Positions 25,538-35,246 of a DNA stretch of 64,000 bases are shown piece by piece (the stretch's first letter is position 1; every line of letters begins with the position of its first letter). Origin of the DNA: JANXSS01 sp040385645 (GTDB lineage: Bacteria > Pseudomonadota > Gammaproteobacteria > Burkholderiales > Burkholderiaceae_D); assembly GCA_040385645.1 (NCBI GenBank), contig JAZKGZ010000015.1, positions 1-64,000 on the forward strand, given 5' to 3'. The notes under the pieces were generated by a model that was not told the DNA's origin, ran no database searches, and saw only the letters and a list, made by a program, of their open reading frames with translations. The position numbers were made by a program, and so were the translations under genes.

Positions 25538-26650
25538 CTAGAGTTGTGCGTGGATCATGCCTTTGCGACGATACCATTCGTGGAAATGCTGCATGCCATC
25601 TTCCATCGGTGACTGGTATGGCCCGGTTTCATTGACGCCACGATCCATTAGAATACGTCGGCCGGCGTCCATGCGCAGAGCGATTTCATCATCTTCGAGG
25701 CAGGTTTCGCGGTAGGCAGCGCGTTCGGCTGCAATGAAATCGCGCTCGAACAGTACAATTTCTTCAGGATAGTAAAACTCGACGACATTCGTGGTTTTTT
25801 GCGGACCACGCGGCCATACGGTAGAAATCACCAATACGTGTGGATACCATTCCACCATGATGTTCGGGTAGAGCGTCAGCCAGATAGCGCCGAAGGGCGG
25901 TGCTTCACCCTGACGGAATTTCATCACCTCTTCCTGCCATTTGCGGTAGGTCGGCGTACCGAATTTTGCCAGGGCATGATTAACGCCTACGGTCTGGACA
26001 CTGTAGTCAGCACCGAATTCCCAACGCAGATCGCTACAAGTGACGAAGCTGCCCAATCCCGGGTGGAACGGCTCGACGTGGTAATCCTCAAGATAAACTT
26101 CGATGAAGCTTTTCCAGTTGTAGTCGCATTCGAAAACTTCGACGTGGTCGAGCATGTAGCCTGAAAAGTCCAGTTCGTGCGAAACCGAAAGGTTTTTCAT
26201 GATCGCGCCGACATCGACATTGTTGCGTTCGAACAGCAGGCCGTTCCAGCGTTGAAGTGGCGTATTCGATAGATTCAGGCACGGCGTTTCACCGAAATGC
26301 GGCGCCCCGATCAATTCGCCTTTCAAATCGTAGGTCCAACGGTGCAGCGGGCAGACGATGTTATTGGCATTGCCGCGGCCGTTCAACATCTTCGCCTGGC
26401 GGTGGCGGCATACGTTCGACAAAAGATCGATACCGGCCGCATTGCGCACCAGCATGCGGCCTTCGTTTTCCCAGGGCAGGGTGGCAAAATCGCCAATTTC
26501 AGGCACCATGAGTTCGTGGCCTGCGTAGCGCGGCCCACAACGGAAAAGTTGCTCGATTTCTTGTTTCAACAACGATTCGTCGAAATAGACACTTACCGGA
26601 AGTTGCGCGCTTGAGCGCGCCAGTTTGGCAAGAGTAGCCAGGTCGGACAT
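25538..26650 (-). CDS. Rieske aromatic ring-hydroxylating dioxygenase, alpha subunit
   Basis: A 370-residue oxygenase. The Rieske cluster motif is CRHRQ...CPLHRW (C-x-H-x16-C-x2-H) at about residues 80-100, and the mononuclear iron ligands appear in EDYHVEPFHPG near 200. ATG 26650 follows a GGGGGTGGGG run and matches the family start. No beta subunit, ferredoxin or reductase lies nearby, so it resembles stand-alone alpha-only oxygenases (choline/carnitine-type clade); substrate unknown. Confidence 0.88.
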   Translation of the reverse strand: MSDLATLAKLARSSAQLPVSVYFDESLLKQEIEQLFRCGPRYAGHELMVPEIGDFATLPWENEGRMLVRNAAGIDLLSNVCRHRQAKMLNGRGNANNIVCPLHRWTYDLKGELIGAPHFGETPCLNLSNTPLQRWNGLLFERNNVDVGAIMKNLSVSHELDFSGYMLDHVEVFECDYNWKSFIEVYLEDYHVEPFHPGLGSFVTCSDLRWEFGADYSVQTVGVNHALAKFGTPTYRKWQEEVMKFRQGEAPPFGAIWLTLYPNIMVEWYPHVLVISTVWPRGPQKTTNVVEFYYPEEIVLFERDFIAAERAAYRETCLEDDEIALRMDAGRRILMDRGVNETGPYQSPMEDGMQHFHEWYRRKGMIHAQL

Positions 26651-26964
26651 CCCCACCCCCAAATTAATTTGCACCAACCCAAGAGAGCAAGATCCGCAAA
26701 AACCGAGTCAAGGATTGCCAGAAGCAGATGAAAGGGAGATTTTGGACGTAACCGTCGATTATACCGCAACGGATTTTCTGATCTTTCTGTTAGGTACCTC
26801 CGATTATTTCATCGCTTGACATGTCATTTCCCGGTTGCAATTTATTACCAATTTCGACCAGGCTACCCACCATCTAAACGCCTGGCAGCCAGCGTTTGTT
26901 TTAAAATGATGGGTTGATCGCTGCCCCACGCGCTTGCCGCGTACCTTCTGCGCACCTTTTATCT
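26651..26964. other. Intergenic region upstream of xseB-ispA-dxs
   Basis: 314 bases between the divergent Rieske gene and xseB. TTGACA (26816-26821) could be a -35, but the matching -10 is poor (TATTAC at 26843, spacing too long). A perfect 10-base palindrome TGACATGTCA overlaps it (26817-26826). No gene seen. Confidence 0.4.
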
Positions 26965-27264
26965 ATGGCTAAAAAAATTCTCCAGGAATCCGAACGCGAG
27001 TCGAAATTAGATTCGAGTCAGGTCGAGGCGTCAGCCCCGAGGTCGTTCGAACATGCCATGGCCGAGCTTGAGCAGCTGGTCGGGCAGATGGAAGCCGGGG
27101 CGTTGCCGCTCGAAGCATCGCTGACTGCCTACCGGCGTGGTGCGGAGCTGGTGCGCTTTTGCAATGCGAAGTTGGAGCATGTAGACCAGCAAGTGAAAGT
27201 GCTGGAGGGTGACGTGCTCAAGCCGCTGGTGCCCGGCAGTGGTATGGCAGAAGGCGGCGAATGA
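26965..27264 (+). CDS. xseB: Exodeoxyribonuclease VII small subunit
   Basis: A 99-residue helical hairpin subunit that binds XseA to form the single-strand exonuclease VII. The core motif FEHAMAELEQLVGQMEAGAL, then LEASLTAYRRGAELVRFCNAKL, is complete; the N-terminal 30 residues (Lys, Glu and Ser rich) are an extension. ATG 26965 is chosen over an upstream in-frame start because it opens with the usual MAKK. Overlaps ispA by 4 bases; the xseB-ispA-dxs order is common. Confidence 0.92.
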   Translation: MAKKILQESERESKLDSSQVEASAPRSFEHAMAELEQLVGQMEAGALPLEASLTAYRRGAELVRFCNAKLEHVDQQVKVLEGDVLKPLVPGSGMAEGGE

Positions 27265-28160
27265 GCGGGCAGGAAGATTTTCTGGAATGGATGCGCGAAG
27301 TGCAGGAAGGTGTCGAAACGGCGCTAAACCTGCATCTGCCGTTAGCAGCCACTGCACCACAACGGCTACATGAAGCCATGCGTTATGCCGTGTTGGGCGG
27401 TGGTAAGCGCGTCAGGCCATTGCTGGTATTTGCAGCTGGCGCGTTGTCCGAAGCACCGATCGCGGCGATGTCGCGTGCGGCGGTAGCAGTAGAGATGCTG
27501 CATGCTTATTCGCTCGTGCACGACGATATGCCCTGCATGGATGATGATGCGTTACGGCGAGGTAAGCCAACCGTACATGTGCAATATGACCAAGCCACCG
27601 CGCTGCTGGCCGGCGATGCGTTGCAGGCACAAGCGTTTGCTGTACTGGCCAGCGCTGCCACAGATATTCCTGCTGCCAGGCAAATAGAAATGTTGCGCTT
27701 GCTGGCGCAGGCCGTCGGACCGGCGGGCATGTGCGGCGGGCAAGCAATCGATCTCGAAAGCGTCGGCACTGTATTGAATATCGATGCGCTCGAGCATATG
27801 CATCGGTTGAAGACCGGTGCGTTGCTGCGTGCATCCGTGTTGCTGGGTGCTTATTGCGGTGAAACCCACGAGCCGGATGAAATAAAGGCGCTTGAACAGT
27901 ATGCCGACGCGATCGGCTTAGCCTTTCAAGTCGTCGATGACGTGCTCGACGCCACGGCCGATTCGACTACTCTTGGAAAGACTGCCGGTAAGGATGCCGC
28001 AGCCAATAAGCCGACCTATGTCGGCATTCTTGGTCTGCAACCTTCTAGGGATCTGGCGGAAAAGCTGCGCCAGGATGCGCACCGTGCTGTCGCGCCGTTC
28101 GGCACGGCGGCGTCGATGTTGCGAAACCTGGCAGATTTGATCGTGCAACGGAAGACTTAG
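27261..28160 (+). CDS. ispA: Farnesyl diphosphate synthase
   Basis: A 299-residue all-helical prenyltransferase that condenses IPP with DMAPP and GPP to give farnesyl diphosphate for quinones and undecaprenol. Both Asp-rich motifs are present: DDMPCMDDD near residue 90 (first, with the two-residue insertion of the bacterial type) and DDVLD near residue 225. GGGKRVRP precedes them. Start overlaps the xseB stop (ATGA). Works with Dxs, the next gene. Confidence 0.96.
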   Translation: MSGQEDFLEWMREVQEGVETALNLHLPLAATAPQRLHEAMRYAVLGGGKRVRPLLVFAAGALSEAPIAAMSRAAVAVEMLHAYSLVHDDMPCMDDDALRRGKPTVHVQYDQATALLAGDALQAQAFAVLASAATDIPAARQIEMLRLLAQAVGPAGMCGGQAIDLESVGTVLNIDALEHMHRLKTGALLRASVLLGAYCGETHEPDEIKALEQYADAIGLAFQVVDDVLDATADSTTLGKTAGKDAAANKPTYVGILGLQPSRDLAEKLRQDAHRAVAPFGTAASMLRNLADLIVQRKT

Positions 28161-28162
28161 TC

Positions 28163-30034
28163 ATGGATTTATTGAAAAAAATCGATCAGCCATCCGACCT
28201 GCGGCGTCTCGGCCGGAATCAGCTCGATACTGTGGCACGCGAGCTTCGGGAATTCGTTCTGGCGTCGGTTGCCCAGACCGGTGGCCACCTGTCGTCCAAT
28301 CTCGGTACGGTGGAGCTGACGATCGCCTTGCATTACGTGTTCAATACTCCGCACGACCGCATCATCTGGGACGTCGGCCATCAAACCTATCCTCACAAGA
28401 TATTGACGGGACGGCGCGACCGCATGGGCAGCCTGCGCCAGCGTGACGGTATCTCCGGTTTTCCGCGTCGTTCGGAGAGCCAGTACGATACCTTCGGCAC
28501 GGCTCATTCCTCGACCTCTATTTCGGCTGCCCTGGGCATGGCGCTGGCGGCACGCTGCAAGGGCGAAAGCCGGCATTCGATCGCCGTCATCGGTGATGGC
28601 GCAATGACCGCGGGTATGGCATTCGAAGCCATGAATAATGCCGGCATTCATGAAGACATCAATTTGCTGGTGGTATTGAACGACAACGACATGTCGATTT
28701 CGCCGCCCGTCGGTGCGCTCAATCGCTATCTGGCACGGTTGATGTCGGGGCGCTTTTATGCCGCTGCCAAAAATGTCGGCAAGACGGTATTGCCAGGGCC
28801 GGTGTTGGAGTTAGCCAAACGTATCGAAGAACATGCCAAGGGCATGGTAGTGCCGGCCACCATGTTCGAAGAATTCGGTTTTAATTACATCGGCCCGATC
28901 GACGGTCACGACCTGGAGTCGCTGATTCCGACGTTACAAAACCTGAAACACTTGAAAGGCCCACAATTTCTGCATGTGGTGACCAAGAAAGGGCAGGGCT
29001 ACAAGCTGGCCGAGGCCGATCCGGTGCTCTATCACGGCCCCGGCAAGTTCAACCCAGCCGAAGGTATCAAGCCCGGCCTGGCCGGCAAGCCGACTTACAC
29101 GCAGATTTTCGGCGACTGGCTCTGCGATATGGCGGACGCCGACAATCGGCTGATCGGGATTACGCCGGCGATGTGCGGCGGCTCCGGCATGAACCACTTC
29201 GAGGAGCGTTTTCCCGATCGATACTTTGACGTCGGTATCGCCGAGCAGCACGCGGTGACGTTTGCCGCCGGTCTTGCCTGTGAAGGCATGAAGCCGGTGC
29301 TGGCAATTTATTCTACTTTCTTGCAGCGCGGTTACGATCAGTTGATTCATGATGTCGCCTTGCAAAACCTTGACGTCACTTTTGCCCTGGATCGTGCCGG
29401 TCTGGTAGGTGCCGACGGTGCGACACATGCCGGTAATTACGATATTGCCTTCCTACGGTGCATACCGAACATGGTGGTGATGGCAGCGTCGGATGAAAAC
29501 GAGTGCCGGCAGATGCTCACCACCGCCTATCAATACCAAGGCCCGGCCTCGGTCCGGTACCCGCGTGGCGCGGGAGTAGGAGCGGCGATCGAGCCGGGTC
29601 TGGCGACATTGCCAATGGGCCGGGGCGAGCGGCGTCGCGAAGGGCATACGATCGCGATCCTGGCTTTCGGTACGATGCTGGCACCGGCATTGGCAGCCGG
29701 CGAACTGCTGGATGCGACGGTTGCCAACATGCGCTTCATCAAACCGATCGATCTGGCGCTGATCCGTGAACTGGCGTCGACCCACGAGGCGTTGGTCACG
29801 GTCGAAGAGGGCTGCATCATGGGTGGTGCCGGAGCAGCGGTCGCCGAAGCGCTTGCTGCCGAGGGTATCGTCAAGCCACTGCTCATGTTGGGCTTGCCTG
29901 ATCGCTTTATCGACCATGGCGACGTTGCCGAACTGCTATCGGCCTGCGGGTTGGATGGCGTTGGTATTGCGGCATCGGTGAGGCAGCGCTTTAACAAAGG
30001 CGAACCTCGTCTCGTGGTAAATCATGTAGCCTGA
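28163..30034 (+). CDS. dxs: 1-deoxy-D-xylulose-5-phosphate synthase
   Basis: A thiamin-diphosphate enzyme of 623 residues that joins pyruvate and glyceraldehyde phosphate, the first step of the MEP isoprenoid route and the source of a ThiG substrate. The ThDP motif GDGAMTAGMAFEAMNNAG...NDNDMSI is intact, as are the HSSTSIS, DVGIAEQHAV and DRAGLVGADGATHAG segments. It begins 3 bases after ispA, forming a compact isoprenoid operon. Confidence 0.97.
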   Translation: MDLLKKIDQPSDLRRLGRNQLDTVARELREFVLASVAQTGGHLSSNLGTVELTIALHYVFNTPHDRIIWDVGHQTYPHKILTGRRDRMGSLRQRDGISGFPRRSESQYDTFGTAHSSTSISAALGMALAARCKGESRHSIAVIGDGAMTAGMAFEAMNNAGIHEDINLLVVLNDNDMSISPPVGALNRYLARLMSGRFYAAAKNVGKTVLPGPVLELAKRIEEHAKGMVVPATMFEEFGFNYIGPIDGHDLESLIPTLQNLKHLKGPQFLHVVTKKGQGYKLAEADPVLYHGPGKFNPAEGIKPGLAGKPTYTQIFGDWLCDMADADNRLIGITPAMCGGSGMNHFEERFPDRYFDVGIAEQHAVTFAAGLACEGMKPVLAIYSTFLQRGYDQLIHDVALQNLDVTFALDRAGLVGADGATHAGNYDIAFLRCIPNMVVMAASDENECRQMLTTAYQYQGPASVRYPRGAGVGAAIEPGLATLPMGRGERRREGHTIAILAFGTMLAPALAAGELLDATVANMRFIKPIDLALIRELASTHEALVTVEEGCIMGGAGAAVAEALAAEGIVKPLLMLGLPDRFIDHGDVAELLSACGLDGVGIAASVRQRFNKGEPRLVVNHVA

Positions 30035-30124
30035 TTCGCCTGCTTGGCAAGATCGCCAAGAAGCCTATACTGACGCATACGGGCAATTCAACGCTGCAAT
30101 CCGCAGTCCATCTGGGGGGCGCTT

Positions 30125-30583
30125 ATGTATCGCAATATTTTGGTGGCTTACCACAGCAGTAGCAGCAGTCATTCCGCTTTACATGAATGTCAGCGATTGC
30201 TACCAACGCACGCTGATGCATTAGTACATGTATTGGTCGTCATTGACCCGCCGCCCACACCGGTGGTCAGCGAACTCGGTACATTCGTCGAAACGACTTA
30301 CGAAGCCGATTTGCAAGTAGCGCGGGACAGAGCGCGTGAGGATGCTCTACAGGCCTGCGCAATCCTGCAGAATCATGGTCTGAACACGACCCTGCAAATC
30401 GATTGTGGCGATCCTGTACAAACGATCGCTGCAGCGGTGGAGGCATTAAATGTCGACTTGGTGATCATCGGCCATTCCCGTCAAAAGCCATTCGCATTGC
30501 GTTGGTGGCGTGGCGCGACCGACGCCATTTTGGTGGAGAAGGTGCGGTGCAGCGTCTTGGTGGCTGCGGACCCCCGATCCTGA
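30125..30583 (+). CDS. Universal stress protein, UspA family
   Basis: A single-domain 152-residue USP. It starts with the typical strand MYRNILVAYHSSSSSHSAL and ends with VDLVIIGHSRQ...ILVEKVRCSVLVA, which covers the usual nucleotide-loop region, although the canonical GxxGxxxxxxxxxG(S/T) spacing is not clear. Stands alone downstream of dxs and convergent with the adenosyltransferase gene. Stress trigger unknown. Confidence 0.85.
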   Translation: MYRNILVAYHSSSSSHSALHECQRLLPTHADALVHVLVVIDPPPTPVVSELGTFVETTYEADLQVARDRAREDALQACAILQNHGLNTTLQIDCGDPVQTIAAAVEALNVDLVIIGHSRQKPFALRWWRGATDAILVEKVRCSVLVAADPRS

Positions 30584-30612
30584 GATCGTTAGTCAGCGCA
30601 CTTCATCACACC

Positions 30613-31176
30613 TCAGCGCATACCCGCACCGCCGCGCTCTTTTTGCCACAATACGTCGCTGCCGCCGCTAAAGCGGTTCAGTACGCGGGAAAGCACGAAG
30701 AGTAAATCCGACAGGCGATTGATATAACGCCGTGGATTGTCATTAAGCGCTTCGACCTTGCCGAGGCTAACGAGCACGCGTTCGGCACGTCGACAAACCG
30801 TGCGGCACACATGTGCTTGAGAAGCTGCTCGTGAACCGGCCGGAAGGATGAAATCGGCCAGCGCGGGTAATTCAGCATTGTAGTGCTCTAGCAAACTGTC
30901 GAGTCTCAGTACATGCTCGTCGCCGATCATGGTGTAGCCAGGAATGCAAAGTTCCCCGCCCATGTCGAACAGGTCGTGTTGAATGACGACGAGTTCTGCA
31001 CGCAAGGCTTCCGGCATCGGCTCGCATAGCAAAAGACCGACGTGTGCGTTTAACTCGTCTATCTCCCCCATCGCATGCACTCGCAGATTATCTTTGTCGA
31101 TGCGGCTGCCATCTCCCAGCCCGGTCGTGCCATTGTCGCCGGTGCGGGTGGCGATTTTCGAAAGACGATTACCCAT
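30613..31176 (-). CDS. PduO-type cob(I)alamin adenosyltransferase
   Basis: A 187-residue ATR that transfers adenosyl from ATP to cob(I)alamin. The ATP-binding N-terminus TRTGDNGTTGLGDG is intact, as are GEIDELNAHVG and the C-terminal RRAERV...NRLSDLLFVLSR helices. It runs against the universal stress gene and diverges from glcD. No B12 synthesis or B12-dependent enzyme is in the window, so it probably serves salvage. Confidence 0.92.
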   Translation of the reverse strand: MGNRLSKIATRTGDNGTTGLGDGSRIDKDNLRVHAMGEIDELNAHVGLLLCEPMPEALRAELVVIQHDLFDMGGELCIPGYTMIGDEHVLRLDSLLEHYNAELPALADFILPAGSRAASQAHVCRTVCRRAERVLVSLGKVEALNDNPRRYINRLSDLLFVLSRVLNRFSGGSDVLWQKERGGAGMR

Positions 31177-31335
31177 GTAAATTCTGCCGGCTAAAAAAAG
31201 AGCGTCAAGGATACGTTAAAAATCGGAGGCGAACGTGGTGCAGTGCGGGATGAACGGTATCAGCAAGTTTTGCCCACAAAACTTTTTTTTTGGCTACACT
31301 CGATCGTCAATGCGACATCCTTGATAAGGCTTATC

Positions 31336-32841
31336 ATGCAAGCAATGGCCGCGGCACCTGACGCATCCACCCCGGTTTTCACACCGCAACGACAGCGTCA
31401 GGTCGTTGCGGCGTTGCATGCCTTGTTGCCGAAGGACTGTGTATTGTTCGACGAAGAAGATACTCGCCCCTATGAATGCGATGGGCTGTCTGCCTATCGG
31501 CAATTGCCGATGGTGGTGGTGCTGCCGCAAAACGAGGCGCAGATAATCGCAGTGCTTGACACCTGCCGTGCCCTGCAGGTATGCATCGTGCCACGTGGCG
31601 CAGGTACCGGGCTCTCCGGCGGCGCGATGCCGATCGCAGACGGTGTCGTACTCTCCACAGCCAAGCTTTGTCGCATCGTCGATATCGACGCGCACGCCAG
31701 AACAGCAGTGGTGCAGCCGGGGGTACGCAACCTGGCGATATCCGAAGCGGCCGCACCTTACGGCCTGTACTACGCCCCCGACCCGTCTTCGCAAATCGCC
31801 TGCACCATCGGCGGTAATGTCGCAGAAAATTCCGGTGGTGTGCATTGCCTGAAGTACGGCTTGACGGTTCACAACGTACTGCGCGTGCGGATGGTCACCA
31901 TCGACGGTGAAATCGTCGAATTGGGTGGCGCTGCGCTGGATGCACCGGGGTTGGACTTGTTGGCAGTATTCATCGGCTCCGAAGGCATGCTCGGCATCGT
32001 GACCGAAGTGACGGTGCGTTTGATTCCCAAGCCGCCGCTGGCACGGGTGATCATGGCGTCGTTCGACGACGTCGTAAAAGGCGGTAATGCCGTGGCAAGC
32101 GTGATTGCCGCCGGCATCATCCCTGCCGGCTTGGAAATGATGGACCGAACGTCTTCGCGCATGGTGGAGCCCTTTGTCAAGGCGGGCTACGACACGGACG
32201 CGGCAGCGATACTGTTATGCGAATCCGATGGCATGCCGGAAGAAGTCGAGGAAGAGATCGGGCACATGGTGGCGGTACTGCAAGCCTCCGGTGCAACCGC
32301 GATTGCAGTCTCGCAAAACGAACTGGAGCGCCTGAAATTCTGGTCCGGGCGTAAAAATGCTTTCCCAGCGGCGGGGCGGATATCGCCCGATTATTACTGC
32401 ATGGATGGCACCATACCGCGCAAAAATCTGGCGCAGGTGTTGCTCGGTATCGAAGCCATGGAAACGAAGTACGGCTTGCGTTGCGCTAATGTATTTCATG
32501 CCGGCGATGGCAACCTGCATCCGCTGATCATGTTCGATGCGAATGTCGAAGGCGAATTTTTATTAGCCGAACAGTTCGGTGCCGAAATACTGGAGTTGTG
32601 TGTAGCAGTAGGCGGCACCATCACCGGCGAACACGGCGTGGGCATCGAAAAAATCAATTCCATGTGCGTACAGTTTTCCGCGGCGGAGCTGGAGGTGTTT
32701 TTTGCCGTCAAGCGTGCGTTCGATACGGCTTTCCTGCTCAACCCCGACAAAGCGATTCCGACTTTGCAGCGCTGTGCGGAGTACGGAAAGATGCATGTGC
32801 GTGGCGGGCAGTTGAAGTTCCCCGAGCTGCCCCGTTTTTAG
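31336..32841 (+). CDS. glcD: Glycolate oxidase subunit GlcD
   Basis: The 501-residue FAD subunit of glycolate dehydrogenase, which oxidises glycolate (and D-lactate in some members) to glyoxylate. The FAD-binding PCMH domain shows PRGAGTGLSGGAMP and GGNVAENSGGVHCLKYG, and the C-terminus has FHAGDGNLHP and GEHGVGIEK. ATG 31336 gives the family N-terminus; the frame is open back to 31243. First gene of glcDEF-lrgAB. Confidence 0.95.
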   Translation: MQAMAAAPDASTPVFTPQRQRQVVAALHALLPKDCVLFDEEDTRPYECDGLSAYRQLPMVVVLPQNEAQIIAVLDTCRALQVCIVPRGAGTGLSGGAMPIADGVVLSTAKLCRIVDIDAHARTAVVQPGVRNLAISEAAAPYGLYYAPDPSSQIACTIGGNVAENSGGVHCLKYGLTVHNVLRVRMVTIDGEIVELGGAALDAPGLDLLAVFIGSEGMLGIVTEVTVRLIPKPPLARVIMASFDDVVKGGNAVASVIAAGIIPAGLEMMDRTSSRMVEPFVKAGYDTDAAAILLCESDGMPEEVEEEIGHMVAVLQASGATAIAVSQNELERLKFWSGRKNAFPAAGRISPDYYCMDGTIPRKNLAQVLLGIEAMETKYGLRCANVFHAGDGNLHPLIMFDANVEGEFLLAEQFGAEILELCVAVGGTITGEHGVGIEKINSMCVQFSAAELEVFFAVKRAFDTAFLLNPDKAIPTLQRCAEYGKMHVRGGQLKFPELPRF

Positions 32842-32852
32842 AGCGCCTACAC

Positions 32853-33926
32853 ATGGAACATATGATTGCAATGTTCGCCGAACAGATCGTCGCTGCAAGT
32901 GTCGACCGCACTGGCTTGTGTATCTCCGGCGGCGGAACCAAAGATTGGTATGGACAGGCACCGAGTGGCGCACGGCTGACGACGCGTGAACATACCGGCA
33001 TCGTCGATTATGAGCCGACCGAGTTGGTGATTACGGCCCGCTGCGGCACGCCGTTGAGTGAGATCGAGGCAGCGCTGGCTGCGCAGCGGCAGATGCTGGC
33101 ATTCGAGCCACCCCACTTCGGCTCGAATGCCACACTAGGTGGAGCGGTTGCTGCGGGGCTTTCCGGGCCGCGTCGGCAGGCAGTCGGCGCAATGCGCGAT
33201 TTTGTTCTGGGCGTGACGATGATGAATGGCCAGGGGCAGGTATTGCATTTTGGTGGGCAGGTGATGAAAAACGTGGCCGGCTACGATGTTTCGCGCTTGT
33301 TAGCCGGCTCCTTAGGCACACTGGGGCTACTGCTGGAAGTCTCGCTCAAGGTTTTGCCGAAACCGATTACCGAAACGACCGTGCGTTTGTCGATGCCGCA
33401 GGCCGAGGCGATCACTCAATTGAATATATGGGGTGGCCAGCCTTTACCGATATCGGCTAGTTTGTGGCAAGACGACAGCCTGACGATACGGCTGTCCGGT
33501 GCCCAGGCTGCAGTCGGTGCCGCGCGTTTGCTAATGGGCGGCGAAGAGATCGAGGGTGAACCATTTTGGCAGGCAGCGAGAGAGCAGACCCTGCCATTGT
33601 TTGCCGGCATCAACGAGGCCGATGCTTTGTGGCGACTCTCGGTGCCTTCGACCACGCCGCCACTCGATTTGCCGGGCAAGCAATTGATCGAATGGGGCGG
33701 TGCCCAACGCTGGCTGCGTACGACAGCGGCAGCCGGCACGACGGACGCGATCAGAGCGACGGTATCGGCCGCGGGAGGACATGCCACATTATTTCGCGGC
33801 GGCGACAAGATGCAGGGCGTGTTTCAGCCACTAGCACCTGCAGTGGCCCGAATTCATCAACGCTTGAAAGCGACGTTCGATCCGCAATCGATCTTCAATC
33901 CGGGGCGTATGTATTTGGATTTGTGA
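32853..33926 (+). CDS. glcE: Glycolate oxidase subunit GlcE
   Basis: The second FAD-binding subunit, 357 residues, with a shorter PCMH domain: SGGGTKDWYG near residue 30 and ATLGGAVAAGLSGPRR near 90, then MKNVAGYDVSRLLAGSLGTLG. Begins 11 bases after glcD. ATG 32853 is chosen by spacing; ATG 32862 is possible. Acts in a membrane-associated complex with GlcD and GlcF, passing electrons to quinone. Confidence 0.93.
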   Translation: MEHMIAMFAEQIVAASVDRTGLCISGGGTKDWYGQAPSGARLTTREHTGIVDYEPTELVITARCGTPLSEIEAALAAQRQMLAFEPPHFGSNATLGGAVAAGLSGPRRQAVGAMRDFVLGVTMMNGQGQVLHFGGQVMKNVAGYDVSRLLAGSLGTLGLLLEVSLKVLPKPITETTVRLSMPQAEAITQLNIWGGQPLPISASLWQDDSLTIRLSGAQAAVGAARLLMGGEEIEGEPFWQAAREQTLPLFAGINEADALWRLSVPSTTPPLDLPGKQLIEWGGAQRWLRTTAAAGTTDAIRATVSAAGGHATLFRGGDKMQGVFQPLAPAVARIHQRLKATFDPQSIFNPGRMYLDL

Positions 33927-33983
33927 ATTCAGACTTGTGAATTCAAACCAATGATTCCCGATCTATGACCCTGGAAAATATTC

Positions 33984-35210
33984 ATGCAGACCAATCTCGC
34001 CGATTTCATTAAAAACACGCCTGCAGGCCAGGAGGCCGACGCTATCTTGCGTAAATGCGTGCACTGCGGCTTTTGCACTGCGACCTGTCCGACCTATCAG
34101 TTGCTCGGCGACGAACTCGACGGCCCGCGGGGGCGTATCTATCTCATCAAGCAAGTGTTGGAAGGTAAACCCGCTACGGCGCAGACGCAACTTCACCTCG
34201 ATCGCTGTCTGACCTGCCGTAATTGCGAAACGACTTGCCCCTCCGGTGTGCAATACGGGCGGCTGGTCGATATCGGCCGCGAAGTGGTAGATGCGCAAGT
34301 GCCACGTGCGCCGATACAGCGTTTGTTGAGGACAGCGCTGAAAGAAGTGTTGCCGCGCAAATGGCTATTCAATCCGATGATGAAAGCAGGCCAGCTGATG
34401 CGACCGCTATTGCCGAACGCACTGCGCAACAAGGTGCCGGCACGTCAGAAGTCGGGTAGTTGGCCGGCTACAGCGCATGCACGAAAAATGCTGTTGCTGG
34501 ATGGCTGTGTACAGCCGGCGATGGCGCCCAATATCAATGCAGCGACGGCACGGGTGCTCGATGCTTTAGAGGTACAACTGATCGTGGTCCCGCGCGCCGG
34601 TTGTTGCGGCGCCATTCGCCATCATCTGAACGACCACGAGGCGGCAGCAGACGACATGCGCCGTAACATCGATGCCTGGTGGCCGGCAGTAGAAGCCGGT
34701 GCCGAAGCGATCGTCATGACGGCTTCCGGTTGTGGTGCAATGGTCAAAGATTATGGCCACCTGCTAGCGCACGATCCCGCCTATGCTGCCAAAGCTGCAC
34801 GGATCGCGGCACTGACCCGCGACCTGAGTGAAATCCTGCCGGAGTTTCAAGACGCGTTGGTAAAGAAGCTGGAAGGAAAAGTAGTCAGTCGGGTGGCGTA
34901 TCACCCGCCCTGCACGCTGCAGCACGGCCAGCAGATTCGCGGCAAAGTCGAAGGTGTGCTGCGTGCCGTTGGCGTGGAGGTGACAATGTGCGCCGACAGC
35001 CATCTCTGCTGCGGCTCGGCGGGCACCTATTCCGTTCTGCAGCCGGCGCTGTCTTATCAATTACGCGACAACAAACTCAGTAATTTGCTCGCAAGTCGTC
35101 CGCAGGAAATCGTTTCGGCCAACATCGGCTGCCTGACTCATCTGCAATCCGGCACGACGACGCCGGTGCGGCATTGGATCGAACTGATCGATAGTGCTCT
35201 GGCATCATGA
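33984..35210 (+). CDS. glcF: Glycolate oxidase iron-sulfur subunit GlcF
   Basis: A 408-residue electron-transfer subunit. Two 4Fe-4S motifs near the N-terminus, CVHCGFCTATCP and CLTCRNCETTCP (about residues 28 and 75), are followed by two CCG domains (GCCGAIRHHL and CCGSAGTYS). Completes glcDEF; the gap to glcE is 57 bases. In E. coli the glc genes answer to GlcC, but no such regulator is seen here. Confidence 0.95.
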   Translation: MQTNLADFIKNTPAGQEADAILRKCVHCGFCTATCPTYQLLGDELDGPRGRIYLIKQVLEGKPATAQTQLHLDRCLTCRNCETTCPSGVQYGRLVDIGREVVDAQVPRAPIQRLLRTALKEVLPRKWLFNPMMKAGQLMRPLLPNALRNKVPARQKSGSWPATAHARKMLLLDGCVQPAMAPNINAATARVLDALEVQLIVVPRAGCCGAIRHHLNDHEAAADDMRRNIDAWWPAVEAGAEAIVMTASGCGAMVKDYGHLLAHDPAYAAKAARIAALTRDLSEILPEFQDALVKKLEGKVVSRVAYHPPCTLQHGQQIRGKVEGVLRAVGVEVTMCADSHLCCGSAGTYSVLQPALSYQLRDNKLSNLLASRPQEIVSANIGCLTHLQSGTTTPVRHWIELIDSALAS

Positions 35211-35246
35211 ACCCGGCGGTTTCACCATGAACCCCGGGTTATTTTC

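Noticed and set aside
26817..26826. Palindrome TGACATGTCA as an operator
   Set aside because: Ten bases alone is not enough and no matching regulator is nearby.
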